Assembly (NCBI RefSeq): GCF_014201415.1
Contig: NZ_JACHEH010000008.1
Coordinates: 43,655 to 107,654 of the forward strand
Direction: 5' to 3'
DNA from: Chelatococcus composti
Lineage (GTDB): Bacteria; Pseudomonadota; Alphaproteobacteria; Rhizobiales; Beijerinckiaceae
DNA length: 64,000 nt
Positions 53,778 through 62,825 of the stretch are shown piece after piece. A model generated the notes under the pieces. It saw only the letters and a list, made by a program, of their open reading frames with translations, searched no databases and was not told the origin of the DNA. The position numbers and the translations under genes are program-made. Numbering within the stretch: the stretch's first letter is position 1; each line of letters begins with the position of its first letter.

Positions 53778-54076
53778 GGCTCGTCATCCATCGGGCCGAG
53801 ATGGTCGACCAGCGTGCGCAGCGCCACCTCGACCGCCTTGTTCTCGGTCGCCAGTTCGTCAACGGCGGCGGCCATCTTGTCCCGTTCCTCGACCAGCGTG
53901 AGCAGCGTGTTCATCGTCCTGCCGAGGACCCCTCGCAGGTCGACCGGCACGGCATCGACGAGAAGCCGCAACTCGGCCACGAGCTCGAGCACCACCTGGG
54001 TACTGGGGTCGATCACGAGCGCGACTCCGTGACGGACGGCGACAGCATCAAGAGGCTCGGTCTTCCTGGCATGCAC
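53774..54076 (-). CDS. Hypothetical helical protein
   Basis: The product is about 100 residues if the GTG at 54076 is used, but the start is uncertain because the frame is open to 54202. The body (LVIDPSTQVVLELVAELRLLVDAVPVDLRGVLGRTMNTLLTLVEERDKMAAAVDELATENKAVEVALRTLVDHLG) has heptad spacing and is probably a coiled coil. Not recognised. It is coupled to the next gene by a four-base overlap. Confidence 0.5.
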   Translation of the reverse strand: MHARKTEPLDAVAVRHGVALVIDPSTQVVLELVAELRLLVDAVPVDLRGVLGRTMNTLLTLVEERDKMAAAVDELATENKAVEVALRTLVDHLGPMDDEP

Positions 54077-54176
54077 GCATCGCTTGCGGGGCAAGGACAC
54101 CAACCTATAAGGCAGCGCGGCGCAAGAAAAGCGGGGGGGATGCTGCGCATGCCCGGGCTCCGGCCGTCGGACGAGG

Positions 54177-55376
54177 CTAGCCCAGAGACGCGCCCTGGCC
54201 ATGCTGGCGCAGGCGTCGTTCGGCGGCGTCGAGCGGGCTGCCGTCCGTCATGATGCAGTCGCGGCCGCGGGCCTTGGCGGCGTAGAGGGCGCGGTCGCTG
54301 GCGGCGATAAGTTCCTCGAGCGTGGCGGAAAACCGCGGCCGGGTGCTCACGCCGATGCTGGCGGTGATCCTGATGGTGCGGCCCGCGACGTTGAGCGGCG
54401 TCGCGCGCAGGGTGTGCTGGATACGCTCGGCGATGGCCAGGGCCTCGGCCGGGGCCGAAACCGGCAGGCAGACCGCGAATTCCTCGCCGCCGAGGCGTGC
54501 GAAGGCATCGCCGTCCCGCAGGCAGGCGCTCGCAATCCGCGCGAAGTGGGCAAGCGCCAGGTCGCCAGCCTGGTGGCCGTGCCTGTCGTTGACGAGCTTG
54601 AAGTGGTCGAGGTCGAAGACAAGCATCGCCATCAGCGGTGGCGCGCGCCGGCCGCTCGCCACCATGGCGTCGAAACACCGCGCCAGGCCGCGCCGGTTCA
54701 GCGCCCCCGTCAGCGGGTCGGTCTCGACGAGCTGGCGCAGGCCCTGCTCGGTCTCCTCGAGCAGCAGGCGAGAGCCGGCGATGACTGCACCCACCAGTGC
54801 GGCGAAGCCGGAGACGAGCGCCACCGCGGCGAAGCGATAGGAGAAGAAGTCGACCGGCGGGAAGACGATGGCCAAGACCAGCGAGACGAAGTTGAGGCCG
54901 GCCGCGAACCAGAAAATCCGGTAGAGCCACAGCCGCGCCGGCGAGCGCCTCTCCGTCCGCCGCAGAGCCACAACGTGCAGGAAATAGCCGAGTGTGGTCG
55001 CGCCGTGCGCCAGCGCGATGCGAAAGCTGCCACTGGCGGCGAAGAACGGGGTGAAGCAGCCGACGACCCACAAGGCGAGCGGCAGCAGGAACCACGGGCG
55101 CCGCGGCAGCCGGTCGAGCTCCGCGAAGCCCGTCAGAGACAGGGCGAAGCCGATGAGTGTCAGCGCCATCGCCATCTCGATGGCCCAGACGTCCGGCACG
55201 TGTCCGCGCAGGGCCAGCAGCAGCCTGCCGGCGGACATCAGAGCGAAGGCGCCCGCCCACCAGAGGCTCGCCGTGAACGTCCGGTTGCGCCACCAGACGA
55301 CCAGAAGCACAACGGCAACGGTGGCGGTGGCGGACGACCACAGGACGAGGGCGGTCACGAGATCAAGCACGGCCAT
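54177..55376 (-). CDS. Membrane-bound diguanylate cyclase (GGDEF)
   Basis: The 399-residue protein has about seven membrane segments in residues 1-205, then a GGDEF domain that makes cyclic di-GMP from two GTP. The active-site motif is GGEEF (ARLGGEEFAVCLP), with FDLDHFKLVNDRHGHQAGD earlier. An RxxD inhibitory site (RDGD) stands five residues before GGEEF, so product feedback is expected. No EAL domain. ATG at 55376 (MAVLDLVTALVLW) is preferred over a start nine codons upstream. Confidence 0.92.
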   Translation of the reverse strand: MAVLDLVTALVLWSSATATVAVVLLVVWWRNRTFTASLWWAGAFALMSAGRLLLALRGHVPDVWAIEMAMALTLIGFALSLTGFAELDRLPRRPWFLLPLALWVVGCFTPFFAASGSFRIALAHGATTLGYFLHVVALRRTERRSPARLWLYRIFWFAAGLNFVSLVLAIVFPPVDFFSYRFAAVALVSGFAALVGAVIAGSRLLLEETEQGLRQLVETDPLTGALNRRGLARCFDAMVASGRRAPPLMAMLVFDLDHFKLVNDRHGHQAGDLALAHFARIASACLRDGDAFARLGGEEFAVCLPVSAPAEALAIAERIQHTLRATPLNVAGRTIRITASIGVSTRPRFSATLEELIAASDRALYAAKARGRDCIMTDGSPLDAAERRLRQHGQGASLG

Positions 55377-55620
55377 GCCTCGGCGGGCTGGTGGCAGGAA
55401 CAATGCCGATACCGCGTCACCGCGGGGAAGGCCACGAATTTTACAACAGAACTTGAAAGAATACCGCCAGCCGTTCGCGGGGCAGACCGGGCGTGACCGC
55501 GGCCGGCGGCCGCCCTATCCTCGGCCGGTTCCCGAGGCCCCAATTCGGCAGCAAGCAGCGGAGTGCCGGGCGACGCCTTGCGCGATAGATGGGATGACGT
55601 TTCAGGAAAGGTCGGATCCC

Positions 55621-56694
55621 ATGAACGTCATCACGAGAACGGACACGACGGACGATGCCCGCTGGCAGGCGGTGCTCGACAGGGACGCGGCGAGCGACGG
55701 GCGCTTCGTCTACGCGGTGCGGACGACCGGCGTCTACTGTCGGCCCACCTGCCCCTCGCGGCGCGGGCGGCGCGAGAACGTCACCTTCTACGACACTTGC
55801 GCGGCAGCCGAGGCTGCGGGCTACCGGCCATGCCGGCGCTGCCGGCCGGACCAGGCGAGGGCGCCGGCGGCAAGCCGCCATGCTGAGGCCGTGGCACGCG
55901 CGTGCCGCATGATCGACGAGGCCGAGGAGATACCGGACCTTGCGGCGCTTGCCGCGGCGGCCGGGCTCAGCCCTTTCCATTTCCACCGCGTCTTCCGGGC
56001 CGTGACGGGCATCACCCCGCGGGCTTATGCCTCGGCCCGGCGCGCGCGGCGCCTGCGCGAGGAGCTGGCGCAGGCAGACGTCACCGTAACCGAGGCCATC
56101 TACGGGGCCGGCTTCAACTCCAGCAGCCGCTTCTATGCGGCGTCGAAGGCGATGCTCGGCATGACGCCGACGGCCTACCGGCGGGGCGGCGAGGATGCGC
56201 GGATCCGTTTCACCATTGGCCAGTCCTCGCTGGGCGCCGTGCTCGTTGCCGCGAGCGACAAGGGGGTATGCGCCATCGCCCTCGGCGACGACCCGGAGGC
56301 GTTGGCGCGCGACCTGCAGGACCGCTTCCCGCGCGCCCGTCTCGTCGGCGATGATCCGGCCTTCGCCGACCTCGTCGCCCAGGTTGTCGGGCTGGTCGAC
56401 CAGCCCTCGCGCGGGCTCAACCTGCCGCTCGACCTGCGCGGAACGGCCTTCCAGCAACGCGTCTGGCAGGCGCTGCGGGAGATCCCGCCGGGCTGCACTG
56501 TGAGCTACGCGGAGCTCGCCCGGCGCATCGGCCGGCCGCAGGCCGTGCGAGCTGTGGCCAATGCCTGTGCCGCCAACAGCCTGGCCGTCGCCGTGCCCTG
56601 CCACCGGGTAGTGCGCCGTGATGGCGACCTTTCCGGCTATCGCTGGGGCGTCGAACGCAAGCGTGCGCTGCTCGCCCGGGAGGCGAAGCCGTGA
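55621..56694 (+). CDS. ada: Ada: methylphosphotriester/O6-alkylguanine-DNA methyltransferase and activator
   Basis: The 357-residue protein repairs alkylated DNA and switches on the adaptive response. Zinc cysteines C40, C44, C71 and C74 are in GVYCRPTCPSRR and YRPCRRCRPDQ; C40 accepts methyl from phosphotriesters. An AraC-type HTH spans about 95-185 (LSPFHFHRVFRAVTGITPRAY). The C-terminal transferase carries C327 in AVPCHRVVRRDGDLSGYRWG. All three parts are intact. It stands alone, divergent from the diguanylate cyclase, with no alkB or alkA next to it. Confidence 0.95.
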   Translation: MNVITRTDTTDDARWQAVLDRDAASDGRFVYAVRTTGVYCRPTCPSRRGRRENVTFYDTCAAAEAAGYRPCRRCRPDQARAPAASRHAEAVARACRMIDEAEEIPDLAALAAAAGLSPFHFHRVFRAVTGITPRAYASARRARRLREELAQADVTVTEAIYGAGFNSSSRFYAASKAMLGMTPTAYRRGGEDARIRFTIGQSSLGAVLVAASDKGVCAIALGDDPEALARDLQDRFPRARLVGDDPAFADLVAQVVGLVDQPSRGLNLPLDLRGTAFQQRVWQALREIPPGCTVSYAELARRIGRPQAVRAVANACAANSLAVAVPCHRVVRRDGDLSGYRWGVERKRALLAREAKP

Positions 56695-56857
56695 CGGCCG
56701 CCGTGCGAGAGATGACGGAGGATGCCGCCGGCCGGGTGGCGCACTTGCCTGGCCCGCGGTGGCGGAGGAGCCCGACGCCTTTGGCGGCGCCGTGCTTCCC
56801 GGCCTCCTCATCTTGCACGATGCGGCCTGACGGGCGGTGGCCGTCGGGCTGCACCGG

Positions 56858-57472
56858 TCAGCTCGCGCCAATGCTGCGGCGGAAGGCCGGGCGCTCGCGC
56901 AGGCGCGCCACATAGGCGTCGAACACCGGCTCGTCCTTGAGGCCGGGCACGTTCATCATCATGCCCCAGACGAGTTCCGAGCCGATGTAGAGATCGGCGG
57001 CCGTGAAGCGGTCGCCGAGGAGGAAGGCGCCGGGCGTGAGCGCCGCTTTCAGGGTGGCGAGAACATCCGCGTGACAGCCCCAGCCGGCCATGGCCCTGTG
57101 CCGGCCCTCGAGGGGCGCCCGCCCGAGAACGACCTCGAGCGCGGCGGGCTCGTAGCAGCCGGCCCCGAAGAAAAGCCAGCGATAGTAGGCACCGCGGGCC
57201 GGCTCGCCGGGCGCCGGCGCGAGCCCGGCAGCCGGAAAGGCGTCAGCGAGATAGGCGATGATGGCCGGCGTCTCCGTCACCACGACCCCGTGATGCACGA
57301 TGGCCGGCAGCTTGCCCATAGGGTTGATGGCCAGAAAATCGGGCGCCTTGTGTTGCCCCTTCTCCATGTCGAGCGTGACGATGCGGTAGGGCGCGCCGAC
57401 CTCCTCCAGCATCCAGTGGACGATGACCGCGCGCGAACGCGGGTTGTAGTAGAAGGTCACCTCTTCGGACAT
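56858..57472 (-). CDS. Glutathione S-transferase family protein
   Basis: The 204-residue protein has an N-terminal thioredoxin-like domain (EVTFYYNPRSRAVIVHWMLEEVGAPYRIVTLDMEKG, NPMGKLPAIVHHGVVVTETPAIIAYLAD, with the ES/ET-type glutathione-binding step) and a helical C-terminal domain (FLLGDRFTAADLYIGSELVWG). It is a cytosolic beta- or theta-like enzyme. Substrate unknown. Monocistronic. Confidence 0.9.
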   Translation of the reverse strand: MSEEVTFYYNPRSRAVIVHWMLEEVGAPYRIVTLDMEKGQHKAPDFLAINPMGKLPAIVHHGVVVTETPAIIAYLADAFPAAGLAPAPGEPARGAYYRWLFFGAGCYEPAALEVVLGRAPLEGRHRAMAGWGCHADVLATLKAALTPGAFLLGDRFTAADLYIGSELVWGMMMNVPGLKDEPVFDAYVARLRERPAFRRSIGAS

Positions 57473-57742
57473 GGACTGGCTCCCGCCGGTTGCAGGTTTC
57501 GCAGCTTGGCCGGGCTCGCGGGGATGTCAACGGGCCGATTGGCGGTGAAGAGCGATGTTCTGGCCGCTGAACGGTTGTGAGAGGACAGTTGTGCCGGCAG
57601 GCGGGACATGCAGCCTCGCCGTCGCCCGACGGTTGCTTGGGTCGGCGGCGAGAACATTACAATTATTTAATTATATATTCAGGATCGGTTCAGCGGATTG
57701 GCTGCAAACTGGCCGGGAATCTAGGAACGGAGGATCAAAACG

Positions 57743-58210
57743 ATGAGGCTGTTGTCTTCAATAGCAGGTGCAGCGGCCTTGGCGCTGGCGGCCATCGGCG
57801 CGAGCGGCACCGCGGCGCAGGCGATGCCGCTGCGGATGGAGCAAGTGGCGCCGGCCGGCAACATGATCGAGTCCGTGCAGTATCACTACCGGCCGCATCG
57901 CGGCTTCTACCATCACCGCGGGTTCTACTACTACAATGGCTACCGCGGCTTTCCCCGCGCGCGGCAGGGCTGGCGCTACTACAACGGCTGGTGGTTCCCG
58001 CCGGCGGCTTTTGCGACGGGCGCTATCATCGGCGGCATCATCGCGAGCCAGGCCGCAGCGCCGCCGCCCCCGCCGGTCTATCGCAGGGCGCGCCTCAGCG
58101 ACGCGCACGTGCGCTGGTGCTACGACCGCTACCGCTCCTACCGTGTGTCGGACAATACCTTCCAGCCCTATGAGGGGCCGCGCCAGCAGTGTATCTCGCC
58201 CTATTACTGA
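57743..58210 (+). CDS. BA14K family (lectin-like) secreted protein
   Basis: The 155-residue protein has a signal peptide (MRLLSSIAGAAALALAAIGASGTAAQA), a Tyr/Arg/Gly/His-rich middle, one membrane-like segment (AAFATGAIIGGIIASQAAA) and the C-terminal BA14K domain (HVRWCYDRYRSYRVSDNTFQPYEGPRQQCISPY) with two conserved cysteines. Brucella BA14K has lectin-like activity and affects virulence and LPS. CGGAGG lies ahead of the ATG, and a strong terminator follows. Confidence 0.9.
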   Translation: MRLLSSIAGAAALALAAIGASGTAAQAMPLRMEQVAPAGNMIESVQYHYRPHRGFYHHRGFYYYNGYRGFPRARQGWRYYNGWWFPPAAFATGAIIGGIIASQAAAPPPPPVYRRARLSDAHVRWCYDRYRSYRVSDNTFQPYEGPRQQCISPYY

Positions 58211-58225
58211 GGCTTGATGCCTGAG

Positions 58226-58245
58226 AACCCCGCCTAGGCGGGGTT
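58226..58245. terminator. Bidirectional terminator of BA14K and gntR-type genes
   Basis: AACCCCGCCTAGGCGGGGTT is a perfect 20-base palindrome followed by TT on the plus strand. The TAG stop of the minus-strand regulator gene (58,234-58,236) lies in its centre. Confidence 0.8.
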
Positions 58246-58941
58246 TTCCTTTGCCCGCGGGCGGCGCGGCGCTTTCGGCTCGCCGGCCGTGCTGTCGGCC
58301 AGCATCGCGCGCGTGACACGCCAGCCGGCGAGGTGATGCAGGCGGAGCAATTCACTCAGCAGCACACCGGCGCGCTGCTGGAGCGCGTCGAGAATCTGGG
58401 CGTGCTCCTGCAGTGCCCGCGCCCATCGGGCCGGGTCGAGGTTACCCGTGTAGCGATAGCGCCTGATGCGCGCGCTCTCGCCGCGATAGAGGCGTGACAG
58501 GGCGCTGTTGTGGGCCGCCTCCACGATGCTCTCGTGGATCGCCTGGTTGAGGCGGAAATAGCCCATCAAGTCGCCCGCACGGTGCGCCTCCACCATGCGT
58601 GCGTGCAGGGCGGCGATGGCCACAATCTCCTCCTCCGTCGCCCGCGCGCAGGCGAGGGGAGCAGCCGTCATCTCGAGGCCAACAAGCACCTCTATCGCCG
58701 CATCGACATCCTCGAGCGACAGCTGCACCACCAGCGCGCCGCGGTTCGGCACGATCTCGACGAGCCCCTCAGCCGCCAGGACCTTGAAGGCCTCGCGCAG
58801 CGGCGTGCGGGTGACACCGAGGCGTTCCATCAGGGCGCGCTCGCCGATGCGCTCGCCCGCCGGCAGGTCGCCGCCGACGATCATGTCGCGGATCTTCTCG
58901 ACGACGGCGGGCGTCAGTCGGCCGCGGCTCACAGCCTGCAC
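58234..58941 (-). CDS. GntR-family (FCD) transcriptional regulator
   Basis: The 235-residue regulator has an N-terminal winged helix (VVEKIRDMIVGGDLPAGERIGERALMERLGVTRTPLREAFKVLAAEGLVEIVPNRGALV) and a helical FCD effector domain with metal-type residues (FRLNQAIHESIVEAAHNSAL, RALQEHAQILDALQQR). A GTG at 58941 with GGGAGG five bases before it is chosen over a TTG 14 codons upstream. It is divergent from the COG4091 gene and probably controls that gene and the facing Tct operon. Confidence 0.9.
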   Translation of the reverse strand: MQAVSRGRLTPAVVEKIRDMIVGGDLPAGERIGERALMERLGVTRTPLREAFKVLAAEGLVEIVPNRGALVVQLSLEDVDAAIEVLVGLEMTAAPLACARATEEEIVAIAALHARMVEAHRAGDLMGYFRLNQAIHESIVEAAHNSALSRLYRGESARIRRYRYTGNLDPARWARALQEHAQILDALQQRAGVLLSELLRLHHLAGWRVTRAMLADSTAGEPKAPRRPRAKENPA

Positions 58942-59023
58942 GTCCGCCTCCCTCTTATGGATTGAATGCACAATGGCCTGCAATGGCGCTGATCACGCGA
59001 GACCGGAGAATATAGATGGTCAT

Positions 59024-59035
59024 ATTGCATGCAAT
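59024..59035. promoter_or_regulatory. Candidate GntR/FCD operator
   Basis: ATTGCATGCAAT is a perfect 12-base palindrome in the divergent promoter. A looser match with ATTG/CAAT ends (ATTGAATGCACAAT) lies at 58,961-58,974, close to the regulator start. FCD regulators commonly bind short palindromes of this length. Confidence 0.5.
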
Positions 59036-59109
59036 TTGCCATCATGTCCACCGCGCGCGGCCTTGCGGCCCGCCCGGATTCCGTAGTGACAGGAACGCCA
59101 GGGACACTC

Positions 59110-60510
59110 ATGAACTACCATCGCTATTTTGCCACCGAGCGCCCTCCGGTGGAGACGGCCATCGTCGGCACCGGCAGCTTCGGCCGCAGCTTCCTTCTGC
59201 AGGCCCAGCACATGAAGGCCATGAACGCGCGCGTCGCCGTCGATGTCGATGCCGCGACGGCGGCCGCGGCGCTGCGCGCGGTCGGCGTTCCGGCCGAGCG
59301 CATCCGCCAGTGCGCGAGCGCCGAGGAGGCGGCCGCGGCTTGGCAGGCGGGTGACTTCATCGCCGCCGGCGACCTCGCGCACGTGGTCGGCCTGCCGATC
59401 GACGTCGTCATCGAGGCGACGGGCCATCCGGAGGCCGGTGCCCGCCACGGCGATCTCGCGATTGCAGCCGGCCGGCATGTGGTGATGGTCTCCAAGGAGG
59501 TGGACAGCGTCGTTGGCCCCGAGCTCGCCCGCCGCGCGCGCGAGAAGGGCGTCGTCGTCACGCCCGTGGACGGCGACCAGCCGAGCCTGCTGATCGGCCT
59601 CATCACCTGGGCCGAGGTGCTGGGCTTCGAGATCATCGCGGCCGGCAAGTCCAGCGAATATGACTTCGTGCTCGACGAGGCGGAAAGTTCCATCACCAGC
59701 AACGGCCGCACGGTGGCGGTGCCCGGCTTCGCCGGCCTCGGCCGGCTGGGCGATGCCCCGGCGGTCGAGCGGGTGGCTGCCCGGTCTTGCGCCGCTGCGG
59801 CGCTGCCGCAGCGCGCGGTGCCGGACCTGTGTGAGCTGCTTCTCGTCGCCAATGCGACGGACCTCACCTTCGACCGGCCGGACCTGCACGCGCCCATCGC
59901 CCGTATCGACGAGGTCGCCTCGCTGCTGTGCCCGGCCGAGGACGGCGGGCTGCTCGCGGGCACCGGGCGGCTTGACGTGTTCCACTGTCTGCGCGGCGCA
60001 GGGGAGATCAGCGCGGCCGGCGGCGTCTTCGTCGTCGTGCGCTGCACCAACGAGGAGACGTGGCGCATCCTTGCCGAGAAGGGGCATCTCGTGAGCCGCA
60101 CCGGCAACCACGCCACCATCCTGCTGCCGCGCCACCTGCTCGGCCTCGAGGCGGCCACCAGCGTTCTCGAGGCGGCCATCCATGGCGCTTCTACCGGGGC
60201 CGCGGTGCCGAAGCCGCGCTACGACCTCGTCGCGCGTGCGCAGCGCGACTTGCCGGCCGGCTCGGTGCTCGTCATGGGCGGCCACCACCACACCATAGAC
60301 GGGGCGACGGCCGAGCTGCGCCCGGCCGCGCCGCTGTCGGACACGGCCCCGGCGCCGTTCTATCTTGCCGCCAACCAGCGCCTGGTGCGCGATGTCCGGC
60401 AGGGAGAGCTCATCACCATGGCCGACATCGAGGTGCCTGAGGGCTCGGTGCTCCTCGCCCTGCGCCGCTCGCAGGATGCGGCCTTCTTCGGGGCCTCGGC
60501 CGCGGCCTGA
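59110..60510 (+). CDS. COG4091-type oxidoreductase with C-terminal SAF domain, paralogue 2
   Basis: The 466-residue paralogue of the gene at 10,946 has a Rossmann motif VETAIVGTGSFGRSFLLQ near residue 14, DVVIEATGHPEAGARHGDLAIAAGRHVVMVSKEVDSVVGPELA near 100, ALLCPAEDGG-type middle (EVASLLCPAEDGGLLAGTGRLDV), and SAF-like end (DLVARAQRDLPAGSVL, LVRDVRQGELITMADIEVPEGS). The ATG at 59110 with AGGGAC ahead begins the family's usual start; the frame opens 27 codons earlier. It is divergent from a GntR regulator and converges with the Tct operon. A catabolic dehydrogenase for a carboxylate or acid sugar is likely, with the exact reaction unknown. Confidence 0.85.
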   Translation: MNYHRYFATERPPVETAIVGTGSFGRSFLLQAQHMKAMNARVAVDVDAATAAAALRAVGVPAERIRQCASAEEAAAAWQAGDFIAAGDLAHVVGLPIDVVIEATGHPEAGARHGDLAIAAGRHVVMVSKEVDSVVGPELARRAREKGVVVTPVDGDQPSLLIGLITWAEVLGFEIIAAGKSSEYDFVLDEAESSITSNGRTVAVPGFAGLGRLGDAPAVERVAARSCAAAALPQRAVPDLCELLLVANATDLTFDRPDLHAPIARIDEVASLLCPAEDGGLLAGTGRLDVFHCLRGAGEISAAGGVFVVVRCTNEETWRILAEKGHLVSRTGNHATILLPRHLLGLEAATSVLEAAIHGASTGAAVPKPRYDLVARAQRDLPAGSVLVMGGHHHTIDGATAELRPAAPLSDTAPAPFYLAANQRLVRDVRQGELITMADIEVPEGSVLLALRRSQDAAFFGASAAA

Positions 60511-60525
60511 GCGCAAAAAGAAAAT

Positions 60526-60548
60526 CCCCGGGGCCAACGGCCCCGGGG
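60526..60548 (-). terminator. Terminator of the tct operon
   Basis: A perfect ten-base-pair stem (CCCCGGGGCC / GGCCCCGGGG) with loop AAC is followed on the minus strand by ATTTTCTTTTT. It lies between the converging COG4091 and tctA genes and may also stop the plus strand. Confidence 0.88.
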
Positions 60549-60593
60549 CGGAAAGTGAGGCGGCGCAAGCGCCGCCGTCTGGGAGGAAGAAGA

Positions 60594-62111
60594 TCAGGCG
60601 GTCGTTGTCCCGGTGCTGCGGCCAGGCCGCAGGAGCCGGAAGATCCGCGTCAACAGGGGCCACGCCAGCAGCAGGATGCCGAGGCTCATGATCGAGGAGA
60701 CCAGGCTGTTCGACCAGAAGACGGACAGGTCGCCGCCAGACATGATCACCGACTGGCGGAAGGCGTCCTCCGCCTTGTCGCCGAGCACCATGGCAAGCAC
60801 CATCGGCGCGATCGGGTAGTCAAGCTTCTTGAAGACATAGCCCAGCACGCCGAAAATCAGGACCATCCACAGGTCGAAGGCCGCCGAATCCACCGTGTAG
60901 GCGCCGCTCACGCAGATGACGAGGATGAGCGGCCCGATGATGGCGAAGGGCACGCGCAGGATAGAGGCGAACAGCGGCACGGTGGCGAGCACAAGCACCA
61001 CGGCGACGACATTGCCGAGGTACATCGAGGCGATGAGGCCCCAGACGAAGTCCTTCTGCTCGATGAAGAGCATCGGGCCGGGTGTCAGACCCCAGATCAT
61101 CAGGCCGCCCATCATCACGGCGGCCGTGGCCGAGCCGGGGATGCCGAGGGCGAGCATGGGCAGGATGGCGCTGGAGCCTGCGGCGTGGTCCGCTGTCTCG
61201 GGCGCGATGACGCCCTCTTCCCGGCCCTGGCCGAAGCCCTCGGGACGGCGCGCGAAGCGCTTGGCGAGGCCGTAGCTCATGAAGGAGGCGGCCGTCGGCC
61301 CGCCGGGGGTGATGCCCATCCAGCAGCCGATCAGCGCCGAGCGCAGCAGCGTAACCCAGTAGCGCGGCAGCGTCAGCAGCGTCTCAAACACCTTGCGCGG
61401 CGACACGCGTGCCTTGACCCCCTCGAAGCGCAGCCCCTCCTCCATGGTCAGGAGGAGCTCGCCGATGCCGAACAGGCCGATGACCGCGACGAGGAAGCTG
61501 ATGCCGCGAAGGAGCTCGTCGAAGCCGTAGGTGAGGCGCACGTTGCCCGACACCGTGTCCATGCCGACCGCGGTGAAGGCGAAGCCGAGCATGATCGAGA
61601 TGACGGTCTTGAAGGGGGAGGCGCCGCCGAGGCCGATGAAGGAGGCGAAGGCGAGGAAGTAGACCGCGAAGAACTCGGGCGAGGAGAAGCGCAGGGCGAA
61701 CTTCGCAACCCAGCCCGACAGCAGGGTGATCAGCACGACGCCGGCGAGGGCGCCGAAGCCGGCGGAGAGGAAGGCGTAGGTCAGAGCCTCCGTGGCGCGC
61801 CCCTGCTTGGCCATGGGGTGGCCGTCGAAGGTGGTCGCCACCGAGGAGGGTTCGCCCGGTATGTTGAACAGGATCGAGGTCGTGGAGCCGCCGAACAGCG
61901 CACCCCAGTACATGCTCGTCAGGAGGATGATGGCCGAGATCGGATCCATCGAGAAGGTGAGCGGCATCAGCAGCGTGACGCCGTTGGGTGCGCCGAGGCC
62001 CGGCAGCACGCCGACGAGGATGCCGAGCAGCACGCCAAGCATCATCAGGAGCACATGGTGCATGGTCAGCGCGACGCTGAAGCCATGCATGAGGGACGCG
62101 ATGTTATCCAC
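60594..62111 (-). CDS. tctA: Tripartite tricarboxylate transporter, large permease TctA
   Basis: The 505-residue inner-membrane protein has about eleven or twelve segments in two related halves. GVLPGLGAPNGVTLLMPLTF near residue 37 and ITPGGPTAASFMSYGLAKRF near 270 are the TctA signature repeats. With TctB and TctC it forms a secondary importer for citrate or other carboxylates. It is the last gene of the operon, 51 bases after tctB. Confidence 0.94.
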   Translation of the reverse strand: MDNIASLMHGFSVALTMHHVLLMMLGVLLGILVGVLPGLGAPNGVTLLMPLTFSMDPISAIILLTSMYWGALFGGSTTSILFNIPGEPSSVATTFDGHPMAKQGRATEALTYAFLSAGFGALAGVVLITLLSGWVAKFALRFSSPEFFAVYFLAFASFIGLGGASPFKTVISIMLGFAFTAVGMDTVSGNVRLTYGFDELLRGISFLVAVIGLFGIGELLLTMEEGLRFEGVKARVSPRKVFETLLTLPRYWVTLLRSALIGCWMGITPGGPTAASFMSYGLAKRFARRPEGFGQGREEGVIAPETADHAAGSSAILPMLALGIPGSATAAVMMGGLMIWGLTPGPMLFIEQKDFVWGLIASMYLGNVVAVVLVLATVPLFASILRVPFAIIGPLILVICVSGAYTVDSAAFDLWMVLIFGVLGYVFKKLDYPIAPMVLAMVLGDKAEDAFRQSVIMSGGDLSVFWSNSLVSSIMSLGILLLAWPLLTRIFRLLRPGRSTGTTTA

Positions 62112-62162
62112 CCGTTTTCTCCCTGCTGGCCGCTGGGGGCGGCTTCTTGTGCGATGGTGAGG

Positions 62163-62666
62163 TCAGTAGATGCCGAGAAAGGCTTCGAGCGGCCCCTTGA
62201 GCAGCGGTACCTGGAACCAACGCTCGAACAGCACGAAGAAGAAGACCGTGATCCCGCCGGCGACCGTGAGCGCGAATGGCCAGCGGTAGCCGCCCTGGAA
62301 GATCATGACGCCGGCGAGATAGACGAAGGTGCCGACGTAAAGACCGAGGACGTAGGAACCCGCGGTGAAGGCGGCGAGCGGCAGGAAGAAGGCCATCACC
62401 CGCTTGAAGCCCTCGCGCGTGAGGAAGGCCTCGCCCGTCGTGCGGCTGCGGTTGAGGAAGCCCTGCACGAGCACGCCGAGGCTCGCGACGATGATGATGA
62501 GCCCCACATAAAACGGGAAATAGCCGGGCTGCGGCCCGGCCTCGTCCCACCCGATCTCGTATTCCAGCGCGCCCAGAACGACGACGATGCCGGCCAGGAG
62601 CGCGATGCAGCCGGTCACGACCTCCATGGCGAAGCGGGAGATGAGGCTTCTTTCGTTCGTCGACAT
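62163..62666 (-). CDS. tctB: Tripartite tricarboxylate transporter, small subunit TctB
   Basis: The 167-residue membrane protein has four hydrophobic segments and the GWDEAGPQPGYFPFYVGLIIIVASLGVLV block typical of TctB. It lies between tctC and tctA. The preceding 159-base gap contains a copy of the G-rich repeat also found at 24,201. Confidence 0.9.
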   Translation of the reverse strand: MSTNERSLISRFAMEVVTGCIALLAGIVVVLGALEYEIGWDEAGPQPGYFPFYVGLIIIVASLGVLVQGFLNRSRTTGEAFLTREGFKRVMAFFLPLAAFTAGSYVLGLYVGTFVYLAGVMIFQGGYRWPFALTVAGGITVFFFVLFERWFQVPLLKGPLEAFLGIY

Positions 62667-62734
62667 GGCTTTCCTCTACGATTGGCTTGCCTTGAGCACG
62701 GCCGATCCAGCGAACGACGGAACTCTTTCCTTCC

Positions 62735-62758
62735 GGGGAGGGGAAGGGTGAGCGGGGC
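62735..62758. repeat. G-rich dispersed repeat, second copy
   Basis: GGGGAGGGGAAGGGTGAGCG (from 62735) is closely similar to the left arm of the element at 24,201. A C-rich stretch (GCCTCGCCCCGCCC, about 62,788-62,801) follows as a partial complement. Both copies sit between a binding-protein gene and the next membrane-subunit gene of a transporter operon. Confidence 0.5.
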
Positions 62759-62825
62759 GAAACGTGCAGGAGCCGGGAGCCCCCCACGCCTCGCCCCGCC
62801 CAAATCGGCGGCGCTCTTTAACGCC

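Noticed and set aside
56697..56853. Possible small gene or alkA remnant after ada
   Set aside because: Only about 155 bases; the short frames there lack a motif and a supported start.
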